NCBI RefSeq assembly: GCF_014279755.1
Contig: NZ_CP047951.1
Location: forward strand, 62,001-126,000
Source: Synechococcus sp. PROS-U-1
Lineage (GTDB): Bacteria > Cyanobacteriota > Cyanobacteriia > PCC-6307 > Cyanobiaceae
Reading direction: 5' to 3'
DNA length: 64,000 nt
Positions 55,527 through 64,000 of this stretch are shown piece by piece. The notes beneath the pieces are model-generated. The model ran no database searches. It was not told where the DNA came from and was given only the letters and a program-made list of their open reading frames with translations. Both the position numbers and the translations under genes were made by a program. The stretch's first letter is position 1. Each line of letters begins with the position of its first letter.

Positions 55527-56438
55527 ATGGTGACCCTTCCCGATCAAACCTGGTCTCTGGGAACTGCTTCCGCGGAGGGACATCGTGACGCAATGGCTCG
55601 CTTCTGGCTTGCCGCTCCTGCTGATCAGCTTGAACCCCTCTGGAAATCTCAGTTCGGCACGGTCACGGTTGAATTGATTCGTCAGTTGACTCCCCAAACC
55701 ACCTTCACCACTGAGCAAGTGGCCATGCGTGACCGCATAAACCAGGTGTTAATGCAGGGTGGCCTGCAGCAGCCCCTTGGCCCTCAGCTCATTCTGGCTG
55801 TTTTTCTGTATTCACCTAGAGGGTTGATGCAGGTTGCCAATCCGGAGATGAATCTGCCGGCATGGCTGTCGGCTGCCTACAGCCAAATTTATCTAGAGCA
55901 GTCATTCCCCCAAGATTCTGCTGCTCAGGTATCTCAAGCACAGGCTGCTCCCGATTTCGGACCGTTTCCTTCGAGTCTTCAGGAGTTGCTTGGAAACAGG
56001 ATTCAGCTCAACAGGATTCTGGGTCTCTCCAATCTGTACTACATCGATCCGGAAGATCGTGAGATCTGCACTGAGCTGATGGACGTGCGTATTCAGTTGG
56101 TGGAGCTCATCCGTCAGGCGCCTGAGGCAGACCTGGAAGGGGTTTGGGCTGGCGATTTCGGGGATCGTTACTGGGCCATGGTTCGTTCCGGCATCCAACA
56201 AGAGCAGCGTCGTCCTGAGGATGAGCAGTTCATGCAAGCGGCACTAAAAGCTCTTGATCAAAGCCAGGGAGGAGGTTTCGGCAGGCCCGGGGCTGTGAAT
56301 GCCTTGCTCATTGCCATGTTGTACTTCAAGCCCGGCACTATGCAGGTGGCTGATGCGGAACGGCAGATCCCGGGGTGGCTGCTCGAGAACTACCGGCAGA
56401 TTTTTATTGTGGAGCCTGCACAGGCGTCTGCTCCTTAG
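55527..56438 (+). CDS. Hypothetical protein with two tandem copies of one domain
   Basis: 303 aa. Residues ~34-126 and ~203-297 are clearly duplicated: LMQVANPEMNLPAWLSAAY in the first copy matches TMQVADAERQIPGWLLENY in the second, and both end with QI[YF]. Mostly helical and acidic; no signal peptide. Encoded between a small membrane protein and a GT4 gene in what looks like one operon, and upstream of the RTX-like surface protein, so it may serve export or glycosylation of that product. That is inference; no family was recognised. Confidence 0.7.
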   Translation: MVTLPDQTWSLGTASAEGHRDAMARFWLAAPADQLEPLWKSQFGTVTVELIRQLTPQTTFTTEQVAMRDRINQVLMQGGLQQPLGPQLILAVFLYSPRGLMQVANPEMNLPAWLSAAYSQIYLEQSFPQDSAAQVSQAQAAPDFGPFPSSLQELLGNRIQLNRILGLSNLYYIDPEDREICTELMDVRIQLVELIRQAPEADLEGVWAGDFGDRYWAMVRSGIQQEQRRPEDEQFMQAALKALDQSQGGGFGRPGAVNALLIAMLYFKPGTMQVADAERQIPGWLLENYRQIFIVEPAQASAP

Positions 56439-57661
56439 TGCGGATTCTGTTCAGTCACATCAACCATCCGGCTCAGTTCCGGCGGTTGATCCCTGCATTG
56501 GTTGCAGAAGGCCACGATTTGATCTTTCTGGCCCAATCCAACGAGTGGCATGCACCTGACGTAACGGGGTATCGACTTCTACCCGTTCGTTCTCATCGCG
56601 ATACTGGTGGACCCCACGTTCACCCATTTTTAAGGCGTTGTGAGTCGGCAGTTGTTTTAGGTCAAGCCACCTTTCGCGCTGCATGTGACTTGAAACAGCA
56701 AGGTTGGTACCCTGACGTGATCGTCAACCATGTGGGTTTCGGCAATGGCCTTTACCTGTCGGATGTTTTCCCGACGGCTAGGCGTGTCGCCTTGTTCGAG
56801 TGGTATTACAACGCTGACGGGAGTGATCTGGCGTTTCTTCGTCCTGAAGGAGTTTCAGACGATCACCGGCTTCGCTTGCGCACTTGGAATGCCCAGATTT
56901 TGCTCGAGCTGGCGGATGTCGATATTGCGATCACTCCTACAACCTGGCAACAGGAGCAATTCCCTTCGTGGATCCGGCCTCGTTTACGGGTGATTCACGA
57001 AGGTATCGACGTTCCTCGCTTACAGGCCCTTCGCCACCAAATACCAAAGCAGCGTCCCTTCTGCTTGCCACCAGGTGACATCGAAGTGGTCACCTATCTA
57101 AGCCGCTGTTTTGAGGAGTATCGCGGCTTCCCTCAGGCCATGCATTCGTTGGCGCGGCTTCAGCGGGAACGTCCCAGTGTTCATTTGCTTCTAGCGGGAT
57201 CCGATGAGATTGCCTACGGCTCGCCTCGCACCGATGGCCGCAGCTGGCGCCAGTGGGCAAACGACGAACTGGATTTGGATCCCGCCCGAACCCATTGGCT
57301 CGGCATCTTGCAGAACGAACAATACGAGCAGCTGCTCCAGTGCAGCGACGTGCATCTTTATCTCACCGTTCCTTTTGTGCTGAGCTGGAGTTTGCTCGAA
57401 GCTATGGCAGCTGGCTGCGCCATCGTGGCCAGTAGCACGGCGCCTGTTCTGGAGGTGATGGAGCACCAGCAATCTGGTCTGTTGGTTGACTTTTGGAATG
57501 AAGATATGCAGGTGGAGGCCATGCACCGTTTTCTAAATGAATCCGAGGTGCGCAGGCACTGTTCGGCAGGGGCTCGGATTGCGGCTTCAAAGTACAGCGC
57601 AGCGGAAGGACTACGTCAATGGCGAGCGGTTCTGTGCGAGGACACCGACCAAACCGCCTGA
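56438..57661 (+). CDS. Glycosyltransferase family 4
   Basis: 407 aa from a GTG that overlaps the preceding stop (TAGTG). The N-terminus VRILFSHINHPAQFRRL opens the acceptor domain; LRVIHEGIDVPRL and the donor motif SWSLLEAMAAGCAIVASSTAPVLEVM follow. The segment VIHEGIDVPRLQ and the WSLLEAMAAGCAIVAS motif are shared with the GT4 gene at 52852. It ends 130 bp before the RTX-like gene. Confidence 0.87.
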   Translation: MRILFSHINHPAQFRRLIPALVAEGHDLIFLAQSNEWHAPDVTGYRLLPVRSHRDTGGPHVHPFLRRCESAVVLGQATFRAACDLKQQGWYPDVIVNHVGFGNGLYLSDVFPTARRVALFEWYYNADGSDLAFLRPEGVSDDHRLRLRTWNAQILLELADVDIAITPTTWQQEQFPSWIRPRLRVIHEGIDVPRLQALRHQIPKQRPFCLPPGDIEVVTYLSRCFEEYRGFPQAMHSLARLQRERPSVHLLLAGSDEIAYGSPRTDGRSWRQWANDELDLDPARTHWLGILQNEQYEQLLQCSDVHLYLTVPFVLSWSLLEAMAAGCAIVASSTAPVLEVMEHQQSGLLVDFWNEDMQVEAMHRFLNESEVRRHCSAGARIAASKYSAAEGLRQWRAVLCEDTDQTA

Positions 57662-57689
57662 AATCCTTGTGCAGGACGGTTATTTCAGA

Positions 57690-57695
57690 TATAAA
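57690..57695 (+). promoter_or_regulatory. Candidate -10 element of the RTX-like gene
   Basis: TATAAA, about 97 bases before the ATG at 57792. The possible -35 (TTGTGC, 16 bases upstream) is weak. It would give an unusually long leader containing the hairpin at 57736-57773. Confidence 0.35.
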
Positions 57696-57735
57696 TGGAC
57701 CGTGCAATAGGTATGTTGCGCACACGCCGCCCCCT

Positions 57736-57773
57736 TGGTGGGTGCGGTAGTGAGGAGATCAACCCACCCACCA
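57736..57773 (+). promoter_or_regulatory. Leader hairpin of the RTX-like gene
   Basis: TGGTGGGT (57736-57743) pairs perfectly with ACCCACCA (57766-57773), enclosing 22 bases that contain GAGGAG, 18 to 23 bases before the end of the stem. The stem lies 18 bases upstream of the ATG. It might control translation or mRNA stability; this is seen in sequence only. Confidence 0.45.
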
Positions 57774-58501
57774 CGTCTGAAATCGACCTCCATGACTTCG
57801 AGTTACAACTCCATCACTGGAACCAGCACAGCGGATGAGCTAACCGCCAATTCCGCAACGGCTGATTCCATTACCGCTCTGGCTGGTAACGACACCCTGA
57901 CGGGCGTTGGCGGCAATGACATTGCCGACTTGGGCGCCGGTAATGACACGATCTATTCGGCAGTTGCCTCCGATGGCGCGTCGATCCTGGGCGGCACAGG
58001 CAATGATTCGCTCGCCTTCAACACCACCGTCTCCAACTCCACTGTGAGTGGTGATGCAGGTGATGACACGATTTATGTCAAGACCGAAGGCAACAGCAAC
58101 TCCTTGCTCGGTGGTCTCGGTACTGACTCCATCTACATCGCAGATGCGATCGATGGCACCACCATCTACGGCAACGCCGGAGCCGCTGAATCTACCGATG
58201 GCAACGACACCATCTACATCAGCGGAACCGCTTCCGGTGCCTATCTGAGTGGTGGCGCTGGTAAAGACACCATCACCATTGGTGGGGCTTCAACAGCTAC
58301 CACAGTTTTCGGTGGTGCCAATAACGACAGCATATTCATCAGTGGTGCTGCTTCTAGCAGTTCCTACGTAGTGGCTGGTCTGGGTGCCGACTCTCTTGCC
58401 ATTAAGGGTGCCCTCAATAGCAGTTCCGTTTACGGCAATGCTGCCGCAACTAACACTGCTGACGGTGCAGACACCATTTATGTCAGCGGCACAGCCTCTG
58501 G

Positions 58502-58504
58502 TTT
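58502..58504 (+). other. First frame lesion in the RTX-like gene (one extra T)
   Basis: The sequence GGTTTCTTACG shifts the frame so that the protein ends in FLRLRRCW. With one T fewer it reads Gly-Ser-Tyr-Val-Ser-Ala-Gly-Ala-Gly-Ser-Asp-Thr, which matches the paralogous repeat Gly-Ala-Tyr-Leu-Ser-Gly-Gly-Ala-Gly-Lys-Asp-Thr near 58230. Confidence 0.75.
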
Positions 58505-60441
58505 CTTACGTCTCCGCAGGTGCTGGTAGTGACACCATTCATCTCAATGACAATGTCACCAACACAACTGCTCTTGCTGGTGCTGGTAACGACTCTCTCT
58601 ACTTGAAGTCTGCAGTTACTTCAGAGGTCTCTGGCAACAAAGGTGCTGACACCTTCACCTTTGAAGGTGGCATTGAGAAGTCCAGTATTTACGGTGCTGG
58701 TAATGCCATCACTACCGCTGATGGCGCTGACTCCCTTTACGTCTCCGGTGTTGTTTCCAGCTCAACCATTCAGGGTAATGGTGGTTCAGACACCATTTTC
58801 TTGGCGGATGCTCTGAATCAATCTGTCCTCAAGTCTGGGGCTGATGGTGACTTTATTTCCTTGGTCGGCCAGGTTTCCAGCGCGGCTGTTTCCGGCAACA
58901 AGGGTGATGACACCTTCAACATTCAAGGTGTTTCCACGAATTCCACTGTCTACGGTGGTTCTGCTGGCTCCACGGCTGACGGTTCTGATTACATTTCACT
59001 TGCTGGAAGCGTTACAGCTTCGACCATTTACGGCAATGCCGGAAATGACACCCTGGATTTCACCAATTTAATTAATCGTGGTGCCGTCTTTGGTGGTGCT
59101 GACAAAGATTTCATCTCTGCTCAAACGACTGTTACCACGTCTGAGATTGCTGGTAACAAGGGTAAGGATACCTTTGTGCTCGCTAGCGATGTCATTAAGT
59201 CAAGTATTTATGGTGCAGGCAATGCAATCACCACTGATGACGGTGCAGATTCTCTGAGTCTGTTCGGAACATTGAGTTCCTCCACCATGCAAGGTAACGC
59301 AGGTAATGACACCTTCAATTTTGATGGTGGTATTACCAGCTCGTCGGTTCAGGGTGGTGCAGACGACGACCTTGTTGAAGTTGCCGGTGTTATTTCTGCA
59401 TCACAAGTCCTTGGCAACAAGGGTGATGACAGCATCCAAATTGCTGGTGCAGTTCACGCTTCTTCCATCTTTGGTGCTTCCGACGGCAGTACCGATTCAG
59501 GAGCGGATTCACTTGCATTTACTGTCGGTGCTTCTACTTCCTATATCCACGCCGGAGCAGGTGAAGATACTTTCGAAGCACTCCACCTGAGTTCTTCCAC
59601 CGTCTATGGCGGTGCAGGTGCTGACACCATCGAAATTGCAGGCGCTGGAACAGTTCGTGTCTCCTCCATCCTTGGTGGAGCAGGCGACGATTACATCACG
59701 AGCGGAGCAGCTACAACTAACTCTGCCTCTGTTCTGGGTGGATCTGGTGACGACTCTCTGGCCTTCAACTTCGCCACCAATATTTCCAGCTCCAACATCG
59801 AAGCTGGAACCGGAAATGACACTCTTGTCTTTGACGGCGCTGGTGTCCTTTCCGACTCCACTGTCCTTGGTTCGACTGACGCTGCAACCTTCCTGACTGG
59901 TTTTGCAGGCATCACAGCCTCGAGCGTTGTTGGTGCCTCTGGTGCTGACAGCTTCAACTTTGCTGATGTCACAGCTTCCACTGTCCAAGGTGCTTCTGGT
60001 AACGACTCTCTCACTTTGTTTAGTGCCGCTCTAACTAACACCGTCCTTGGTGGTGCCGGTGCAGATACCATTTACTTCATCGCTGGTATTACTGGTGGAA
60101 GCCTGAACAGTGGTGCAGGTGATGACTTTGTGAGTGTTGGCGGCAACGTCAGTGCCGCATCGATCATGGGTGGATCAGGTGATGACACACTTGTCTTTAC
60201 CTATTCAGCAACTATGGCCCTCGCCGGATCTTCGATCGGTGGTGGCGTCGGTAATGACAGTTTCCTCTTTGGAGACGGAATGACAGGTGCTCCTACCGAG
60301 ACGACCTACTTCTTCGGTACGAACTCTGGTAGCGATACACTCTCGTTTGTTGCCGGCAATGCTTCTGCAAGCACTGGTAACTCTCTTGTTCTTGGCTTCG
60401 ACACCGCCACTATGGGTGCAGGTGTTACCAATGCAGTTGTG

Positions 60442-60455
60442 TCCTATGTCCTATG
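60442..60455 (+). repeat. 7-bp tandem duplication causing the second frame lesion
   Basis: TCCTATG occurs twice in a row (60442-60448 and 60449-60455). Removing one copy joins Asn-Ala-Val-Val-Ser-Tyr to Ala-Leu-Asp-Ser-Thr-Tyr-Thr and restores the frame to the stop at 60580. Seven bases shift the frame by one. A duplication of this sort is typical of replication slippage rather than base-calling error. Confidence 0.85.
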
Positions 60456-60607
60456 CCCTCGACTCTACTTACACCACCTTCTCTGGTGATGTCGGTGGAT
60501 CGTTGACAATCATCGGTGCACACTCTTCACTGACTACTGTTACCATTTCGGCTGCTGACATCACTGCATTTGAATCCTGATTCTTCTGCAGTCACCTACA
60601 GTTAAAC

Positions 60608-60640
60608 GGGGGGGGAGCTTTGCTCCCCCCCCTTTTTTTT
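60608..60640 (+). terminator. Strong intrinsic terminator after the RTX-like gene
   Basis: An 11-bp stem of eight G, AGC, loop TTT, GCT and eight C is followed directly by eight T. It lies 28 bases past the stop. This is a textbook rho-independent terminator, as expected for a highly expressed gene. Confidence 0.93.
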
Positions 60641-60657
60641 CGTTCTAGAAATATGAT

Positions 60658-60679
60658 GGGGGCTCTAGCCCCCTTTTTT
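60658..60679 (+). terminator. Second intrinsic terminator in tandem
   Basis: GGGGGC, loop TCTA, GCCCCC, then six T and a further T-rich stretch. It follows the first terminator by 17 bases, giving a double stop for transcription before the GT41 gene. Confidence 0.88.
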
Positions 60680-60813
60680 ATTTTTAATTTGCGAGAAGTA
60701 TATTAGAGACATAGTTGCTATTGTTAGTTTAATTTGATTTGTATTTTTTGCTTTGTCTGGTTGCTTCGTCCAATTGATTCCAGCTTGTAGTATTATGATT
60801 AGGAATTTCGATA

Positions 60814-62964
60814 ATGATGGCAATTCACTTTTCTGTACTAGAGCAACGTCTTCTTGAATTTCCTTGTAAACAGTCTAGCGGCGTTTCATCGGCTTCTTTA
60901 GAAGCCGCTATTATAAATATTCGCCAAGAACATTATTTACAAGCTGAAAGCCATATCCTTGTCTTTTTAACATGTAACCCCTCTGATAAAGTTGGATTAT
61001 GGCTTTTATGCTATCTCCACTGTGAGCTTTTGAATTTCGATAAGGTTTTGGAAATCTATGAAAAACTAAGTCCATCAATTAAGAATTGCAGTGATATTCC
61101 TTGGGCTTATATAAAATTGCGTTGTCTTGCATCTATAAACCAAACAGGCCTTGATTTGAAAGCCCAGTTTGCAGCTATTCATGAATGTCTTTCGAACGAA
61201 AAATCTAGCAGCCTCTTTACTCAAATTGCTTGGATAATCTTTCGATTCTCCACCAAGGGTGCTGATAGTGCAAAGTCATTTTTAGATAATTTTCCCTTAA
61301 AAGATTGTATTGAATATCGTCGTCAGGTCGCCCGGTACTTGATGCTGAAACGTGAGTTTGACGGTGCTCTCAATTTATTACATACGTTGGTTCAAAAATT
61401 ACCGACAAATCCAGCTTTGTTAATCCACTTTGCAGAGACATGTATTGATGCTCAAAGCACATCTCTAACTTTGAAAGCTCTTAATGAAGCCTATAACAGA
61501 CTTGGTGATCATCCTAGAGTGCTTCCGATGATCATACAAATTAAGTTATTACAACGGCAGCCATCAATTGCACTACGGGCTTCCCTTCTATTGAGATCCT
61601 ATGGAAAGCTACATCTCCGCTCGCGCACAAGACATATTTCAAACCAAATTACTAGTTATGAGGCTACTGGTCGAGTTAGTTGGTTTCCATTTCTTTTGCA
61701 GAAATATCGCCATCCTTTGATAAGTGAATCCAAGGGACAACTATCTAATATGATTTACCATTTGTCTAGCATTGAGTCGTCATTGTCTCGCGATCTTGCA
61801 TCTACCTTTTTCCAGACAAATCAACATATGATTAAAGAATCTCAATTAGTGCATAATCCATGCTCTAATTTAAGAGTTGGTTGGATCACTCCAGATATAA
61901 CTCCTCACCCTGTCTCTCGTTTTTTGTATTCTTTTCTTAGGCATGCAAGCTCTGCCAATAATGTTTCACATTCTCTGGTTGGAGTTTCCGATAATCGTAA
62001 TAATGGAACTGAATTGTTTGATTTATTTTCTTCTCTTGATTCTGTTTCGGTTTTGGATTTGGGTTTGAAGAGTTTTGAAGATCGTATTCGTAGTATTCGT
62101 AACTCTGGATTCGATGTCGTTATTGATCTTGCTGGCTGGACTGGCGGTGAATTTCAAAAGGGATTTGCAAATAGACTGGCTCCTATTCAGGTTAATTATC
62201 TTGGTTACTTTGCCTCTACAGGAAATCCCTGTATTGACTATTGGATTGGCGATAATTCACTTTTCCCCTCTGATCATAAAGAATGGCACACTGAAAAATT
62301 ACTTCGTTTACAACGATGTTTTATTGCATGGGATCCATCACCACATTTTGCAGAAGGTAAGTTAGACGTTACTGGGCCACCTGCTGGTCCGGTACGTTTT
62401 GGAAGTTTTAATCATAATCGTAAGCTTTCGGATCAGACTCTTAAATTGTGGGGAGAAATTTTACGCAGATGTCCAGACTCTAGACTAGTTCTGAAGGCTA
62501 ATTCTTCTTCTGATCCTGGAACACAAGAACTTCTACGTCGTCGAATGCTCCGTCAGGGTCTTAATACTGAACAAGTAGTTTGGTTACCTCTCGCAGCCAG
62601 CCATGAGGACCATTTAAATCAGTACTCCGAAGTCGATATTGGCTTAGATTGCTTCCCCAACGGTGGCTGCACAACTACTTGTGAGGCTTTATGGATGGGC
62701 GTACCTGTAATTACCAAGTCTGGTTCAAGTTACGTTAGTCGAATGAGTACAGCTGTTTTGAATGGCGCTGAAATGCCAGAGTTCTGTGCATCGTCTGAAG
62801 CGGATTATATTGACATGGCTTTAAAGCAAGTTGATAACTTGATGTGGCTCCGTTCCAATAGAGATTTTTGGCGTAAAAAAATTATAAATACACCTCTTGG
62901 TGATGCATCAGATTTGCTAAATCATTTGTGCTATGAATTTCGTAATCTTTGTTCATTATCATAG
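60814..62964 (+). CDS. TPR-GT41 protein (SPINDLY / O-GlcNAc-transferase-like)
   Basis: 716 aa. The N-terminal ~300 residues are helical TPR-like repeats. From residue ~350 the GT41 catalytic region appears: LRVGWITPDITPHPVSRFLYSF, IDLAGWTGGEF, QVNYLGYFASTG, VRFGSFNHNRKL and GGCTTTCEALWMGVPVIT, matching family patterns. GT41 enzymes add GlcNAc or similar sugars to Ser/Thr of proteins. It sits directly after the Ser/Thr-rich surface protein, a plausible target. Two possible ATGs (60814, 60817). AT-rich. Confidence 0.88.
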   Translation: MMAIHFSVLEQRLLEFPCKQSSGVSSASLEAAIINIRQEHYLQAESHILVFLTCNPSDKVGLWLLCYLHCELLNFDKVLEIYEKLSPSIKNCSDIPWAYIKLRCLASINQTGLDLKAQFAAIHECLSNEKSSSLFTQIAWIIFRFSTKGADSAKSFLDNFPLKDCIEYRRQVARYLMLKREFDGALNLLHTLVQKLPTNPALLIHFAETCIDAQSTSLTLKALNEAYNRLGDHPRVLPMIIQIKLLQRQPSIALRASLLLRSYGKLHLRSRTRHISNQITSYEATGRVSWFPFLLQKYRHPLISESKGQLSNMIYHLSSIESSLSRDLASTFFQTNQHMIKESQLVHNPCSNLRVGWITPDITPHPVSRFLYSFLRHASSANNVSHSLVGVSDNRNNGTELFDLFSSLDSVSVLDLGLKSFEDRIRSIRNSGFDVVIDLAGWTGGEFQKGFANRLAPIQVNYLGYFASTGNPCIDYWIGDNSLFPSDHKEWHTEKLLRLQRCFIAWDPSPHFAEGKLDVTGPPAGPVRFGSFNHNRKLSDQTLKLWGEILRRCPDSRLVLKANSSSDPGTQELLRRRMLRQGLNTEQVVWLPLAASHEDHLNQYSEVDIGLDCFPNGGCTTTCEALWMGVPVITKSGSSYVSRMSTAVLNGAEMPEFCASSEADYIDMALKQVDNLMWLRSNRDFWRKKIINTPLGDASDLLNHLCYEFRNLCSLS

Positions 62965-64000
62965 ATTTTTTCTAATTCTCTCGCTAAGCGTTTTGGATCT
63001 CCTAGGGATGAAGACATTAATTGATATCTTACCTGCTCTCTTTCTTCTTTGCTGAGGTGGTTGTTATTACATATAGATTTGGCTTTGTTGATATATTCAA
63101 TTTTATCTTTTGCTACCCATTTCGATAGCCCTGCATTAATTAAAATGCTAGTGCTTAGCCTGCCAACCATTCCTTCCCCAGCTAAGCTCAATACAGGTAC
63201 TCCCATTATTAACGCTTCGCACGTTGTTGTTGCTCCACCGTATGGTATTGGGTCCAAAGCGATATCAATTTCATTATACATTTTCATGTGGTTATCCCAT
63301 CCTTCAACCCAAGGCAAAGTAATTAGTTTATCTTCTGCAAGTCCTGCTTCCGCGAACATTTTTTTTATACGATGTTGTTCTACTTTTTCTACAAAGCTGA
63401 TGCTTTTTAGTAGCAATTTGGTTTCTCTGTGTGTCTCTCTCATCACGTTGCAGAACAATTCTATGCATTCATGAGTTAATTTTCTGGCATGATTGAAGCA
63501 GCCAAATTGTAATTGACGCACTTCTCTGATCGCCGCTATTTTTGGCATAGCCTCCGGGAAAAATGACATATATCCACCCTTCACAAGCAATAGCTTATGC
63601 GATTCACTATCGGTTGAGTTCAGACCACCAAATAATTCTTTATCTCCTATCCATCCATCAATGCATTTTAGATATGTTGGAGCATAATAACCTAGATAAC
63701 TGAACTGTAGAGGTGCGGGTTTGTGTACTAAAACACCTAGTCTATTATGAGCCGTATAGCCACCAAGCTCAACCAGAATGTCTAGCTGTTTGTCAGAAAG
63801 TATGCGAGCAGCTTCTAAGTCTGTCCTATAATTTATGTTCACCCATTCATCGCACTCCATCCTTATTTTATGAGTCAATATGTCTTCATGAGGCCCACAT
63901 GTAATTCCAACGACTGTCACTTCATTCTTATTATGATTTTTGAGTACCGGATATATAAAGCGACCTACTGGATGTGTCGTGAAATCAGCAGATAAGTATC
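62931..64000 (-). CDS. Second GT41 (SPINDLY-like) glycosyltransferase, cut by the window end
   Basis: The frame is open from the window edge at 64000 to the stop at 62931. It reads Tyr-Leu-Ser-Ala-Asp-Phe-Thr-Thr-His-Pro-Val-Gly-Arg-Phe at the edge, the GT41 segment that precedes the donor site, so the real start lies beyond the window. Later motifs: ILVELGGYTAHNRL, QFSYLGYYAPT, LQFGCFNHARKLTHE and GGATTTCEALIMGVPVLS. It overlaps the preceding GT41 gene tail-to-tail by 34 bp. A GTG at 63920 is an internal codon, not the start. Confidence 0.88.
   Translation of the reverse strand, partial: YLSADFTTHPVGRFIYPVLKNHNKNEVTVVGITCGPHEDILTHKIRMECDEWVNINYRTDLEAARILSDKQLDILVELGGYTAHNRLGVLVHKPAPLQFSYLGYYAPTYLKCIDGWIGDKELFGGLNSTDSESHKLLLVKGGYMSFFPEAMPKIAAIREVRQLQFGCFNHARKLTHECIELFCNVMRETHRETKLLLKSISFVEKVEQHRIKKMFAEAGLAEDKLITLPWVEGWDNHMKMYNEIDIALDPIPYGGATTTCEALIMGVPVLSLAGEGMVGRLSTSILINAGLSKWVAKDKIEYINKAKSICNNNHLSKEEREQVRYQLMSSSLGDPKRLARELEKIYDNEQRLRNS

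Larger units (their letters stand above)
57792..60580 (+). pseudogene. RTX-like repetitive surface protein, disrupted by two frame lesions
   Basis: Three overlapping open frames (57792-58529, about 58500-60489, about 60440-60580) form one coherent protein if one extra T at 58502-58504 and one copy of a 7-bp duplication at 60442-60455 are removed; the total is then exactly 926 codons plus stop. The product is made of beta-roll type repeats (GGxGNDTI, GADSLYVSG, SSIYGAGN) rich in Gly, Asp, Ser, Thr and Ala, with no Cys or Trp. It resembles RTX/hemolysin-type calcium-binding or S-layer-like proteins secreted by type I systems. No type I secretion gene is in the window. It may be a pseudogene, a phase-variable gene or an assembly error. 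Confidence 0.75.

Noticed and set aside
57792-60580. CRISPR-like or minisatellite array in the repetitive gene
   Set aside because: Repeats are protein-level beta-roll units with diverged DNA and no constant repeat/spacer pattern.

Overview
The window reads as chromosomal DNA from a marine picocyanobacterium, most likely Synechococcus (cluster 5 type). The evidence is a photosystem II gene (psbZ), the cyanobacterial/plastid gene ycf23 (DUF561), an aspartate kinase with four ACT domains, a cobalamin-pathway cobH, and GC-rich housekeeping genes that alternate abruptly with AT-rich surface-polysaccharide genes. No transposase, integrase, phage gene or CRISPR array was seen. No stretch longer than about 300 bases lacks a gene or a gene remnant.

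Layout. (1) 1-6414: housekeeping backbone with the tig-clpP-(clpX) operon on the minus strand, diverging from asd-dapA-rnj. (2) 6439-16411: a mixed stretch with a frameshifted sulfotransferase-like gene, two probable glycosyltransferases, lysC with a TPR gene, a methyltransferase, holA/cobH and a second sulfotransferase-like gene. (3) 16510-28358: backbone genes tilS, ycf23, psbZ, ribH, mutS and uvrB, with three glycosyltransferases, a GNAT gene and an HExxH protein between them. (4) About 28306-48895: an AT-rich glycan island. Its left edge lies inside the last codons of uvrB. It starts with a heptose-type sugar-nucleotide cassette (nucleotidyltransferase, GmhA-like isomerase, an HldE-like fusion with swapped domain order, NAD epimerase). 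A cassette of small protein, radical SAM enzyme, class I aminotransferase and acetolactate-synthase-like TPP enzyme follows, facing a second related radical SAM gene. Then come many glycosyltransferases and methyltransferases. A GC-richer patch with tRNA-Gly(GCC) sits inside the island. (5) 48895-57661: a more GC-rich block of glycosyltransferases (GT9 with TPR, GT90, exostosin-like, three GT4) with a small membrane protein and an internally duplicated unknown protein. (6) 57792-60580: a large RTX-like, Ser/Thr/Gly/Asp-rich surface protein broken by two frame lesions and followed by two intrinsic terminators. (7) 60814-64000: two GT41 (O-GlcNAc-transferase-like) genes end to end; the second runs off the window.

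How it fits together. The backbone genes supply proteolysis and folding (ClpP, trigger factor), lysine/threonine precursors (Asd, DapA, LysC), RNA turnover, DNA repair and photosynthesis. The accessory blocks look like a locus that builds and varies the cell surface: activated heptose-like sugars are made, unusual groups may be added by the radical SAM/aminotransferase/TPP cassette and methyltransferases, and glycosyltransferases assemble glycans. The repetitive surface protein next to GT41 genes could be a glycosylated S-layer-like product. That last link is inference from context. Frame lesions at a T8 run, a T3 run and a 7-bp tandem duplication suggest slippage-driven variation, or sequencing error; the sequence alone cannot decide between them.
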